From NCBI GenBank assembly GCA_018240025.1, contig JAFEGM010000012.1, positions 103,612 through 167,611 on the forward strand: a stretch of 64,000 nucleotides of DNA. The letters are read 5' to 3'. Of the stretch, positions 38,213 to 46,178 are shown in pieces (position 1 is the first letter of the stretch; the number at the start of each line of letters is the position of its first letter). The stretch is from Verrucomicrobiota bacterium (GTDB lineage: Bacteria; Verrucomicrobiota; Verrucomicrobiia; Chthoniobacterales; SZAS-18). The notes below the pieces were generated by a model that did not search any database, was not told where the DNA came from, and was given only the letters and a program-made list of their open reading frames with translations. The position numbers and the translations under genes are program-made.

Positions 38213-38980
38213 TTAGTGCCCGCACGTGCACGCCTTGCCGCCGCGCAGAAGCTGCAGCTCAGCCATCCAGAGCGCATCGACGGGCGCGATCACGATCTGG
38301 TCGCCCACGTAGAGACCTTCCGTTACCTCGGCGAATTGCTCGTTCATGGCGCCGAGCTTGACCGCCGTGCGCAGGAAAAAGCTCTCGTTGACGGCGTAGA
38401 CAAACCACCCCTCCGCAGTTTGGAGCAGCGCCGAGCGCGGCACCACCGTGACTGCGGCGCCTAGGGGGGCGTGGAAAGTCGCGGCGAGTCGGCTGCCGAC
38501 GTCAAATGGGGCCTCGGTTTCAACAACGACTTCGTATTCGCCCAGCGCGGCGAAGGAGGAGGGTTCCACGCTCTGCACAATTCCGCTCTGCGTTTTCGCA
38601 TCGCGCTCGGCCACGCGCAGCTCCACGGTTTGCCCGGCTTTCAGGAGCGCCGCCTTCTCGGCTGTCACCCAGCCTCGTGCCTCGGTTTGTAGCCCTCCAG
38701 CGGCGGTTTGCGCCACGGGCCGCAAGCCATCTGCGCCACGAATAACATGCAGCCAAACATGGACCACGGCAGCCAATGGCTCTTGTGAGACTTCCCCAAC
38801 CTGCAGGGCGATGCTCTGCCGGAGTTTGGGGTGAAGGGCCAGGCCATGGCCTTTTTTCAGCTGCACAGTATCTCCCTCGCCCTTTTCAGCCGCCGGCTCG
38901 CCGCGTGAGGAGCTCGGGGTCGCTTTCTGGCAGGCGCAAAGCAGCATGGATGCAATCAGGAGTAGAAAAGAGTGGTACAT
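38213..38980 (-). CDS. czcB: Compact lipoprotein-type HME-RND adaptor with CTCGH tail
   Basis: This 255-residue protein is about 100-130 residues shorter than the adaptors at 10207 and 30103. It starts with a lipoprotein-like signal (FLLLIASMLLCAC). Barrel and membrane-proximal features remain (GEYEVVVETEAPFDVGSRLAATFHAPLG, TVVPRSALLQTAEGWFVYAV, VTEGLYVGDQIVIAPVDALW). The lipoyl-hairpin part is largely missing, reduced to ARGWVTAEKAALLKAGQTVELRV. The C-terminus reads GGKACTCGH, two cysteines and a histidine well placed to bind metal. It lies 3 bp after the outer-membrane gene and 18 bp before the pump gene, so it is the only adaptor candidate of this operon. Confidence 0.8.
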   Translation of the reverse strand: MYHSFLLLIASMLLCACQKATPSSSRGEPAAEKGEGDTVQLKKGHGLALHPKLRQSIALQVGEVSQEPLAAVVHVWLHVIRGADGLRPVAQTAAGGLQTEARGWVTAEKAALLKAGQTVELRVAERDAKTQSGIVQSVEPSSFAALGEYEVVVETEAPFDVGSRLAATFHAPLGAAVTVVPRSALLQTAEGWFVYAVNESFFLRTAVKLGAMNEQFAEVTEGLYVGDQIVIAPVDALWMAELQLLRGGKACTCGH

Positions 38981-38983
38981 ATC

Positions 38984-40228
38984 TTAGAATGTCTTTCCGG
39001 TAAGGAGCTGCAGTTCGGCTCGGGCTTGGAGGGCCTCGGACTGGGTGGCGAATATTGCCTGGAGAGCCTCAAGATAGCTCTGTTGAACTTCGAGGTAGGT
39101 CGCCAGTGGCACCGCCCCGAGTCGATAGTGGCGATCAGCGAGCACGGCCGCTTCGCGCAACTGTTCAACGATCTTCGGATTCCACCGCGCAATCTCTGCA
39201 CGGCTGATCTCATAGGCTGCCGACTGCTCACGAATTTTGCGTTCCACCTCACGCTGCGCCAGCCTCAGCGTGGTCTGCGCCTGCAGTAGCCGGGCCTTGG
39301 CCGCCTCGATGCCTCCTTCATTGCGGTTCCACAGGGGCAGCGGCACCTTTACGCTTAAACCAGCCAGACGCTCTCGCTCATCGGCAACCTTCTCGCGCGA
39401 GAACTGAGCTCCGATGGTCACGCTCGGCCAGGCTTCGTTCTGGCTGAGCCGCACCTTGAAGCCCTGCTGGACCAATTCGCTCTCACGCTGTTTGAGCTCG
39501 AAATTCTCACGGGCCGCTAGACGGATCAGGTCGACTGGAGAGGGCAGTTCCGAAAAGGCACTGACCGGCTCTGCAATGACGAGCGCTGTCGAAATCGGCC
39601 GACCTCGGAGCTGGTTGAGTTTGAAGAGTGCGGACAAGACCTCCTTGGACGCCTCAGCGGCATCGCGCTTGAGCTTGATAATCGAGGCTTCAACTGCGCG
39701 GCTTTCCAAGAGTGGTAGAGGCCCAGCCACCTCGCGTTGCACCAGCGTGGCCACCAATTCCTCGCCCCGTCGAGCGACCTCCTGCGTTGCGGCAACTCGA
39801 CGCTGAGCTGCGAAGAGCGCAAAGGCCCTTTGCCGAACTTCCGCGCCCAACGCCGCTTTGAATTGCTCGAAGCCATTGGTAGCGAGTTCGATCTGCTGAC
39901 TGGCGATGGCCTTGCGTAGGGAGACCCTTCCAGGCCACTCAAACGTCTGAGACGCCGAAGCAGCCCAGGCTACACCTTCGGACGAGAGGCCGCTGGAGCG
40001 CACACTCTTGCGGCCGAGGTCGGAGGAAAACTCAGGGTTTGGCCAAGCGCCCGCGCTTCTGCGCTCGCCTTTGGCGGCTGCTATTTCGGCTCGGTAGAAG
40101 ATCAGCTCGGGGTTGTCCGCGAGTGCCTGGGCAATCAGCTCATCGATTTGAATGGGGGAAGATTTCTTGTCTTCCGCCTTCGTGGCGGCGGCAATGAGGA
40201 GGGATAAAAGTAAAAATAAGCGAAGCAT
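38984..40228 (-). CDS. czcC: Outer-membrane efflux protein of the third HME-RND pump (TolC family)
   Basis: This 414-residue CzcC-type duct has a signal peptide (LFLLLSLLIAAATKAED) and IQIDELIAQALADNPELIFYRAEIAAAKGERR. The second repeat shows AWPSVTIGAQFSREKVADERERLAGLSVKVPLPLWNRNEGG, the CzcC/CusC hallmark. The preceding 87-bp gap holds two hairpins. It is co-transcribed with the adaptor, pump and CxxC-tail genes. Confidence 0.9.
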   Translation of the reverse strand: MLRLFLLLSLLIAAATKAEDKKSSPIQIDELIAQALADNPELIFYRAEIAAAKGERRSAGAWPNPEFSSDLGRKSVRSSGLSSEGVAWAASASQTFEWPGRVSLRKAIASQQIELATNGFEQFKAALGAEVRQRAFALFAAQRRVAATQEVARRGEELVATLVQREVAGPLPLLESRAVEASIIKLKRDAAEASKEVLSALFKLNQLRGRPISTALVIAEPVSAFSELPSPVDLIRLAARENFELKQRESELVQQGFKVRLSQNEAWPSVTIGAQFSREKVADERERLAGLSVKVPLPLWNRNEGGIEAAKARLLQAQTTLRLAQREVERKIREQSAAYEISRAEIARWNPKIVEQLREAAVLADRHYRLGAVPLATYLEVQQSYLEALQAIFATQSEALQARAELQLLTGKTF

Positions 40229-40255
40229 ATGCGGCGTCAGTGACGTTGCGATTCG

Positions 40256-40314
40256 GGCGCGCGAACGCGCGCCGCTCAGCGGATGAGACAGCCGAATCCC
40301 CGAATGGGGATGGC
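40256..40314 (-). promoter_or_regulatory. Two hairpins between the small Cys-rich gene and czcC (third locus)
   Basis: One stem pairs GGCGCGC with GCGCGCC around GAAC (40256-40273). The other pairs ATCCCC with GGGGAT around GAAT (40296-40311), extended by outer GCC/GGC triplets (40291-40314). Neither is followed by a T run. The position matches the hairpin in the second locus and the true terminator in the first. Confidence 0.45.
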
Positions 40315-40315
40315 T

Positions 40316-40699
40316 TTAGGCCAACAAGGAAGGTCCGCGAACAGGCACCGCCGTCCGGACCACAAAATGCCAAATGGGCGGCGGGCTCGCCGGCGCTGAC
40401 AGATCATCAACCAACACGACCTCGGCTTCGCGCGCCGCTTGGGCGAGCGTGAGAGCGATTGCGGGATCCCACGCAACATGCGGCGCCGGCGTTTCAACGG
40501 CCGGCGGGGACGTCCGATCGACTCCGCTTTCCAGCGTCGCACAGGCAGCGCAGTCCGAGCCGCAGGTATCGGATTTTTCGGCCCCTTGGCAACAATCGAG
40601 TCCCGGGCCGAAACTCAAATTCGCAATCAAACAAGCCTGCGAGAACGTGGCGCACCCGAGCGCAATCAGCGCGACGAGCAGGGCACGAATAACACTCAC
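40316..40699 (-). CDS. Small exported Cys-rich protein in front of czcC (third locus)
   Basis: The 127-residue product from the GTG at 40699 has a signal peptide (VIRALLVALIALGCATFSQA) and a mature part with LDCCQGAEKSDTCGSDCAACATLESG. It then has IALTLAQAAREAEV, PPPIWHF and a terminal VPVRGPSLLA. It shares SQACLI, the CxxC...CAT spacing, the TLAQ/ALAQ segment and the final RGPxL with the protein at 32609, which supports common ancestry. A longer frame to 40810 would place the signal sequence inside, so the GTG is preferred; a promoter-like pair ends a few nt upstream of it. Probable periplasmic metal binder of the third RND locus. Confidence 0.65.
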   Translation of the reverse strand: MSVIRALLVALIALGCATFSQACLIANLSFGPGLDCCQGAEKSDTCGSDCAACATLESGVDRTSPPAVETPAPHVAWDPAIALTLAQAAREAEVVLVDDLSAPASPPPIWHFVVRTAVPVRGPSLLA

Positions 40700-40708
40700 A
40701 GCGCGAGT

Positions 40709-40737
40709 GCAGTAGCTCACCGATTGGCGCTTGGCAA
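40709..40737 (-). promoter_or_regulatory. Candidate promoter of the third RND locus
   Basis: On the minus strand TTGCCA (40737-40732) and TACTGC (40714-40709) are spaced by 17 bp. Predicted initiation is about 3 nt before the GTG start at 40699. The -10 box is weak, so this is a tentative call. Confidence 0.35.
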
Positions 40738-41256
40738 GTTGAGCCGTGGAGTTCTTCCCAATCCTGTCTATTCGTTGCCGGTCGAATTCGGAATGGACAG
40801 GGTTGCTCATCCCAGGCGCGTTGACCCGCCCGGCGGTGTTCTAGATAGCCGGCTTGGGCAAACAGCACGCCCACGCCTGGCATGGGTTCAATTGGACGAT
40901 CAAGTGGCCCGTAGGGATGCTATTGGTGCAGCCGTCGATTCGGAAGCGTGGCCGCCGCAAGACGACTGCTCGCAAACCGTCTGCTCCGCGAAAGCAACCA
41001 CCGCCTAACCAATCGGACTCCGGCGATCAACGGTGGAATTGAAATCTCGACGGACACCATCGTACCCCGAGCTACGAGGTCGCGGACCGAGCGCTGTCCG
41101 ACAGCCCATGCCTCGAACGGGCCGAAAGCGCGAAACTGCATGACAGCGCATGACACTCCGGGTTCGTTTCGGTTCGCTTTTGTTCGCAAGCCCGCAGCCA
41201 TCAATGTACGAAACCAGCCCGTTAAACGGGCATGATCACTCTGGATTCAAAGCACT
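40738..41256. other. Gene-free junction between the metal island and tRNA-Leu
   Basis: No reliable frame is seen. Two sets of direct repeats with exact 10-bp period occur close to the tRNA. GCATGACA is at 41138 and 41148, and GTTCG is at 41162, 41172 and 41182. GCCCG/CGGGC hairpin arms lie at 41217-41231. Such phased repeats can be recombinase or DNA-bending protein sites. Confidence 0.5.
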
Positions 41257-41339
41257 TACCGGCGGTCGGACTCGAACCGACACTCCCTTGCGGAAAACGG
41301 ATTTTGAGTCCGTCGCGTCTGCCATTTCGCCACGCCGGC
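41257..41339 (-). tRNA. tRNA-Leu, anticodon CAA
   Basis: The minus strand reads GCCGGCGTGGCGAAATGGCA at its 5' end, an anticodon arm GGA-CTCAAAA-TCC with anticodon CAA, a long variable arm (TTTTCCGCAAGGGAG, a class II tRNA) and a T arm GTCGG-TTCGAGT-CCGAC. The acceptor stem GCCGGCG pairs with CGCCGGT, leaving discriminator A. CCA is not encoded. Length is 83 nt. The 3' end faces the metal island, the usual orientation for tRNA-integrated elements. Confidence 0.95.
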
Positions 41340-41376
41340 TGAAGGAAGAGGGAGGCTACGCGGGCGGGGGCGGGCG

Positions 41377-42036
41377 TCAATGCGGGGACTGGAGGAGGGC
41401 CTGGACGTCGGTGAGGGACGGGAGGACGGCGTGGGCGAGGGCGCGGATCTCGGACGTGGGCTGCACGAGGTCGGGGATCATGATGACGCTCATGCCGGCG
41501 GCGCGGGCGGCGCGGACGCCGGCGGCGGAATCTTCCAGCACGAGGCAGTCGGCGGGGGCGATCTGCAGGCGGGAGGCGGCGAGGAGGAAGATCTCGGGGT
41601 CGGGCTTGCCGCGGGTGACTTCGTCGCCGGTAGTCAGGACGTCGAAACGGCGCTCGAGGCCGTTGAGGAAGCGCAGGGCGAGCGGGCGCAGGGTGCTGGT
41701 GGCGATGGCGCGGGGAAAGGCGCGGGCCTCGAGCCAGGCGAGGAGGTCGGCCAGGCCGGGCTTCCAGGGCATGCCGGCGGGGGCGAAGCGGGTGTAGCTC
41801 AATTCCATGGCCCGGTCCCAGAACCGGACGGCGTCGAAGTCGGCGCCGTAGATCTCGCGCAGCAGGCGGTGGGAGTCCGACGCCACCCGGCCGAGGAAGC
41901 GGTGGAAGATCTCGTCGTCCATGGCCTGGCCGAATTCCTCGATGGCCGCGAACCAGGCGAGTCGGTAGATCCGCTCGGAATCGAGCATGAGGCCGTCCAT
42001 GTCGAAGATGAGAGCGCGGGGTGGGTGAGGGAGCAT
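41377..42036 (-). CDS. HAD-superfamily phosphatase (phosphoglycolate/beta-phosphoglucomutase-like)
   Basis: This 219-residue protein has motif I FDMDGLMLDSE near residue 11, motif II Thr/Ser in IATSTLRPLA, motif III Lys in RGKPDPEIFLLAA, and motif IV LVLEDSAAGVRAA. A helical cap (type C1) lies between motifs I and II. It belongs to the large family of sugar-phosphate phosphatases and mutases; the substrate cannot be read from sequence. The ATG at 42036 gives the proper motif spacing. A frame extending to 42267 runs through simple-sequence repeats and is not credible. Confidence 0.85.
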   Translation of the reverse strand: MLPHPPRALIFDMDGLMLDSERIYRLAWFAAIEEFGQAMDDEIFHRFLGRVASDSHRLLREIYGADFDAVRFWDRAMELSYTRFAPAGMPWKPGLADLLAWLEARAFPRAIATSTLRPLALRFLNGLERRFDVLTTGDEVTRGKPDPEIFLLAASRLQIAPADCLVLEDSAAGVRAARAAGMSVIMIPDLVQPTSEIRALAHAVLPSLTDVQALLQSPH

Positions 42037-42044
42037 GGAGGGGG

Positions 42045-42134
42045 GAGCGGAGGAGCGGAGGAGCGGAGGAGCGGAGGAGCGGAGGAGCGGAGGAGGCTCG
42101 CGCGAAGGCGCGAAGGCGCGAAGGCGCGAAGGGA
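42045..42134. repeat. Two 8-bp tandem arrays
   Basis: Six exact copies of GAGCGGAG (42045-42092) are followed by three copies of CGAAGGCG (42103-42126) plus a variant CGAAGGGA. They lie directly upstream of the HAD gene. The rest of the gap up to 42338 shows no gene. The CGAAG unit recurs at 54.4-54.9 kb. Confidence 0.85.
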
Positions 42135-42338
42135 GGGTGAGGGGGTGACGGGGTGACGGGTGATGGAGGGTGGCGGCTGTGCGGGTTTGGGACTGCGAAG
42201 GCGAATCGAGCGAGATCTCAGCCAATCCGTCGCATTTCCCACCGCGCCAACATTCCCTCCATTCCACCCCGGACTTCCGCGCCCGCCTATCGCCTGTTGC
42301 CTATCGGCCTATCGCCTATGGCGAGCCTCCGGCGAGCC

Positions 42339-43544
42339 CTAAAGGTAGGTCAGCCACGCGTCCTTCCGCCTCGCCTTCAGGGCGGCGAACCAGTGGCAGA
42401 GGGGGTAGAGCAGGAGGAGGACGAGGAGGGTGACGGCGTAGATGGCGGGGAGGGGGAAGGCGGGGCCTTGGGTGCGGTCGGGGGTGGTGGCGACGACCCA
42501 GGCGATGGCGAGGACGTGGATGACGTAGAGGTGCACGACGTAGAAGAGCATGGGCACGCGGCCGAAGGTGGTGACGGCGCGGGCGAGGGGGCTGCGGAGG
42601 TCGGGGAGGGCGCCGAGGGCGAGCAGCAAGGGGCCCAACGTCATGCAGAGGAAGAGGAGGGAGGGCGGGTATTTCTCGCAGTTGAGGATGGAGAGGAGGC
42701 CGGCGCTCCAGCCGGCCTCGGCGATGGGCACGCGCGGGGCGGGGTCGCCGTAGAGGCCGGTCAGGCGGAGGACGAGGAAGACGGCGAGCGTGGCGGCGCC
42801 GAGGGTGAGGGCGACGCGGCGACGTTCCTCGGCGGGGCGCAGCAGCACGGGGGCGAAGGCGTAGCCGACGGCGGCGGTGCCGAGCCAGGGGAGGAGCGGG
42901 TACATCGACAACGCGCGGAAGCCGCCGCCGAGGGGGAAGACGCGGCTCTCGTGCAGGATCATCCAGAGCCAGTCCCAGCGGCCGAAGTCGGCGGCGCGGA
43001 GGGGGTCGAGGAGGTTGTGGCCGGCGAGGAGGAGGAGGCCGACGGCGGCGACGGCCCAGCGCGGGAGATGGACCAGGAGCGCGAGGAAGATCAGCGCGCA
43101 GCCGATGGCCCAGATGACCTGCAGGACGAGGAAATTCGAAAACACCTGCAGGGTCCAGCCGATGCGCACGAGCGTGAATTCGAGCACGATGAGCCAGAGG
43201 CCGCGCGTGAGCAGGAAGCGGGTCAGCTCGCCGCGGGTGCGGCCGCGCTGGGCGTAGAGGAAGGCGGAGACGCCGGCCAGGAAGACGAAGGTGGGCGCGC
43301 AGAAATGGGTGATCCAGCGCGTGAGGAAGAGCGCGGGCTGCGTGATGTCGCGCGGGTTGGCGTCGCCGGCGCCGAAGAAGTCGCGCGTGTGGTCGAGGGC
43401 CATCAGCAGCATGACGAGCCCGCGGAGGAAATCGACGCGTTCGAGCCGCGGGCGCGCCGGCGCGTCGGCCGGAGCGGCGGACGCGGAGGCTTGGGCCGAG
43501 TCAGGGGCGGAAGCGGAGGCAGACATGCCGCGCGGAGCTGACAT
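42339..43544 (-). CDS. DUF1624/heparan-alpha-glucosaminide acetyltransferase-like membrane protein
   Basis: This 401-residue protein has an Ala/Ser-rich N-terminus, then RLERVDFLRGLVMLLMALDHTRDFF, the opening motif of the DUF1624/HGSNAT-type acyltransferases with its conserved LDH. About ten membrane segments follow (for example FCAPTFVFLAGVSAFLY, LLPWLGTAAVGYAFAPVLL, FGRVPMLFYVVHLYVIHVLA). A role in acyl transfer to extracellular sugars is known for relatives. An in-frame ATG at 43526 is an alternative. The gene is divergent from the haloperoxidase gene. Confidence 0.85.
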   Translation of the reverse strand: MSAPRGMSASASAPDSAQASASAAPADAPARPRLERVDFLRGLVMLLMALDHTRDFFGAGDANPRDITQPALFLTRWITHFCAPTFVFLAGVSAFLYAQRGRTRGELTRFLLTRGLWLIVLEFTLVRIGWTLQVFSNFLVLQVIWAIGCALIFLALLVHLPRWAVAAVGLLLLAGHNLLDPLRAADFGRWDWLWMILHESRVFPLGGGFRALSMYPLLPWLGTAAVGYAFAPVLLRPAEERRRVALTLGAATLAVFLVLRLTGLYGDPAPRVPIAEAGWSAGLLSILNCEKYPPSLLFLCMTLGPLLLALGALPDLRSPLARAVTTFGRVPMLFYVVHLYVIHVLAIAWVVATTPDRTQGPAFPLPAIYAVTLLVLLLLYPLCHWFAALKARRKDAWLTYL

Positions 43545-43673
43545 CGAATGGCCCCGACCGCATCCGAATTCACGCCGCCGTTCCACGGTCGGAGTTGGGC
43601 ACGATTGGGTTAGCGAAAGGCACAGTGGGTGCTTTGCTGCAGGCAGGCTCCTCAGGGCACCCACCTCCATTCC

Positions 43674-45227
43674 TTGAAAACGTCCGTTCTTTGCGCCGCG
43701 CTCGCGGCGCTGTGTCTGTTCACCCCCACGGCGCCTGCCCAGCCGTCGAAATCCACCGCCGCCGCCCAGGCTCCGGCCCGACCGCGCGGCTTCCCCGGCG
43801 GGCAGGTCGAGGCCTTCGGTCCGAAGTTCTCGCCGACGCCGTCGTATCCGTTCCCGGAGCGCTATCTCACCCGGCCGCTGCTCGACATGGTGCGGCGCTG
43901 GAACGAACTGGCCATCAACGCCACCGGGCTCGACCACACGCCAGTCGGCCCGGGCGAGTCGCGCGTGTTCGGCGAGCAGCTCGGACCGGCCCGCGCCAGC
44001 CGCGCCATGGCCATCATCCACCTCGCCATGTTCGAGGCGAGCAATGCGATCGTCGGCGGCTATGCCAGCTACGCGGGCGTGGCCCCGGTGGCGCAGAACA
44101 CCTCCTTCGATGCGGCGGTGGCGCAGGCCGCGCGCGACACGCTGGCGGCGCTGTATCCGTCGCAGACCGCCACCTTCGACACCGCGCTGGCCACCGACCT
44201 CGCGCGCATTCGCAGCCTCGAGCTGGCCAATCGCGGCGTGGCCCTCGGGCGCACCGCGGCGGCGGCCGTGCTGGCGCTGCGGGCCTCCGACGGCTCGGCC
44301 CACGCGGAGCAGGCCATGGGGACGGTCTTCATTCCGTCGAACCTGCCGGGCCGCTGGCGGCAGGATCCCGTCTCGCTCGTGCCGATCGCCCTCGGCGCGC
44401 TCTGGAACACGGTCACGCCGTTCGTCATGCAGTCGGCGGCGCAGTTCCGTCTGCCCCCGCCGCCGGCCTTGAACACGCCGGAATACACCGCGGCCTACAA
44501 CGAGGCGAAGGCGCTCGGCGGCGACGGCATCACCACGCCGACCCAGCGCGGGCCGCGACAGACGTTCATCGGCACGTTCTGGGCCTACGACGGCACGCCC
44601 TCGCTCTGCGCGCCGCCGCGGTTGTACAATCAGATCGCGGTCGACATCGCCGACCAGCAGATGACCACCGCGCCGCAGCTGGCGCGCCTGCTCGCGCTGC
44701 TCAACGTGGCCATGGCCGACACCGGCATCGCGGCCTGGGACTCGAAGTATTTCTACCAATACTGGCGGCCCGTGACCGGCATCCGGGAGTCGGACCCCGG
44801 CACCGGTCCGACCGGCGCGGGCGACGACAATCCGAACACCGTGGGCGACCCCACCTTCTCCCCGCTGGGCGCGCCGGCCTCGAATCTGACCGGGCCGAAT
44901 TTCACGCCGCCGTTCCCCGCTTATCCGTCCGGCCACGCGGCCTTCGGCGGCGCGCTCTTCCAGACTCTGCGCCGATTCTACGGCACCGACGCGCTGCCGT
45001 TCACGTTCGTCTCGGACGAATACAACGGCCTGACCAAGGATCGGCAGGGGAATGTCCGCCCGCGCATCCCGCGCACCTTCCAGACCCTCTCGCAGGCCGA
45101 GGAGGAGAACGGCCAGAGCCGCATCTACCTCGGCATCCACTGGAGCTTCGACAAGACCGGCGGCATCACTCAGGGGCGCAACGTGGCCAACTGGGTCTGG
45201 GAGCACATCCTGCAGCCGGTGCCTTGA
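43674..45227 (+). CDS. Secreted vanadium-dependent haloperoxidase-type/PAP2 protein
   Basis: The 517-residue product from a TTG at 43674 (KTSVLCAALAALCLFTPTAPAQ signal) contains the PAP2 active-site set: YWRPVTGIR, FPAYPSGHAAFGGALFQTL with the acid-base His, and SRIYLGIHWSFDKTGGITQG with Arg and the vanadate/phosphate-linked His. A longer frame starts at a GTG at 43629 but would displace the signal sequence. This architecture is the vanadium chloroperoxidase-like family. Some members are phosphatases, so oxidation chemistry is not proven. No ribosome-binding site is obvious. Confidence 0.85.
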   Translation: MKTSVLCAALAALCLFTPTAPAQPSKSTAAAQAPARPRGFPGGQVEAFGPKFSPTPSYPFPERYLTRPLLDMVRRWNELAINATGLDHTPVGPGESRVFGEQLGPARASRAMAIIHLAMFEASNAIVGGYASYAGVAPVAQNTSFDAAVAQAARDTLAALYPSQTATFDTALATDLARIRSLELANRGVALGRTAAAAVLALRASDGSAHAEQAMGTVFIPSNLPGRWRQDPVSLVPIALGALWNTVTPFVMQSAAQFRLPPPPALNTPEYTAAYNEAKALGGDGITTPTQRGPRQTFIGTFWAYDGTPSLCAPPRLYNQIAVDIADQQMTTAPQLARLLALLNVAMADTGIAAWDSKYFYQYWRPVTGIRESDPGTGPTGAGDDNPNTVGDPTFSPLGAPASNLTGPNFTPPFPAYPSGHAAFGGALFQTLRRFYGTDALPFTFVSDEYNGLTKDRQGNVRPRIPRTFQTLSQAEEENGQSRIYLGIHWSFDKTGGITQGRNVANWVWEHILQPVP

Positions 45228-45412
45228 GCGCGGTGGCGGCGGAAGGTCCGCAGATTTGGAGGATTGGACGCAGATTTGGCGGGGAGTGATTTGGGTTGGA
45301 GGGATCTGCGGTCATCCGTCGAATCGGCGGACCTTGCGGGTGCGGCGGACGCGGAGAATCCCCGCCGCCGCATTTCGGAGGAAATCCGTCGGCGCCCGCC
45401 TAGGGTGGCGGG

Positions 45413-45934
45413 ATGGAACGACAGCGACCGACCGATCCTGCTCTGGCGCTCGACCTGTGGTGGGCGCTGCCGAAGGCCCTGGCGGGGATGCCGATGCCGA
45501 TGCTGGCCCATGAGCGACGGGAGCGGCCGGGGGCGTTGAAGGCGTACAAGGACGATCTGCCGTTGCTGGCGGAGGCGGGGATCGGGGCGGTGGTGTGCCT
45601 GCTCAACCTGCCGCGCGACGGCGAGACCTACGGCGCGGCCGGGCTGGGGTATCAATGCCTGCCCATTCCCGACGGCCACGCGCCGAGTCTGCCGCAGTTC
45701 ATCGCTTTCTTGCAGTTCCTGCGCGAGCAGCGGGCGCAGGGCCGGGCCGTGGCCGTGCATTGCGCTGCGGGACTCGGCCGGACCGGGACGATGCTGGCCG
45801 GCTGCCTGATCGCCAGCGGATTGGACTTCCAAACCGCCGTCCGGCAGATCCGCGCGGTGCGCCCGGGGGCGATCGAGACCTCCGTGCAGATGAAGTTCCT
45901 GAGCGATCTGCCGCAGGCGCTGCGGAGGAAGTAG
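45413..45934 (+). CDS. Dual-specificity/tyrosine protein phosphatase-like protein
   Basis: This 173-residue protein carries the CX5R signature VHCAAGLGRTGTML (Cys117, Arg123) with a general-acid Asp in IPDGHAPSL about 30 residues earlier (Asp87). LLAEAGIGAVVCLLNLP is the typical beta strand preceding the site. It is a cytosolic Cys-based phosphatase of the DSP/CDKN3-like group; the substrate is unknown. A TAGGGT box ends 7 nt before the ATG, compatible with a leaderless start, though no clear -35 box is seen. Confidence 0.85.
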   Translation: MERQRPTDPALALDLWWALPKALAGMPMPMLAHERRERPGALKAYKDDLPLLAEAGIGAVVCLLNLPRDGETYGAAGLGYQCLPIPDGHAPSLPQFIAFLQFLREQRAQGRAVAVHCAAGLGRTGTMLAGCLIASGLDFQTAVRQIRAVRPGAIETSVQMKFLSDLPQALRRK

Positions 45935-45954
45935 GGGGATTGGAAAAATCGGAG

Positions 45955-46154
45955 CCTCAAAGAACTCAAAGAACACAAAGAACTTCAATGAAGGGAACGT
46001 GGGTCCCTTTGAGCTCCTTGAGACTTTAGAGGCCGACATCCTGCGTGCCGACGGGTGGGCGAGATGGAACGCTGCACCTGAAGCCTCAAAGCGCTGAGAG
46101 AATGTTCAAAGTGGCGAACGCCCGTCTCCTTTGTGTTCCTTGAGTTCTTTGAGG
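45955..46154. repeat. 200-bp element bounded by 26-bp near-perfect inverted repeats
   Basis: The left arm (45955-45980) begins CCTCAAAGAACTCAAAG and its reverse complement closes the element at 46129-46154 with one mismatch. The inside contains another partly related CCTCAAAG (46084-46091). No reading frame is present. It could be a small non-autonomous mobile element or an extragenic palindrome family. Confidence 0.55.
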
Positions 46155-46178
46155 CTGAGTTTTCCTAAAGGCCGCCGG

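Noticed and set aside
35312..38464. Plus-strand open frame of about 1050 codons
   Set aside because: It is antisense to the complete HME-RND pump and adaptor, has low-complexity composition rich in Arg/His/Asp, and shows no domain. It is a shadow of high-GC third positions.
40920..41204. Minus-strand 94-codon frame beside the tRNA
   Set aside because: Its residues look random and it covers the phased repeats. No start signal supports it.
45246..45330. Possible hairpin between the haloperoxidase and phosphatase genes
   Set aside because: The arms GTCCGCAGAT and ATCTGCGGTC pair with a mismatch and lie about 65 bp apart, which is too weak and too far apart to call a terminator.
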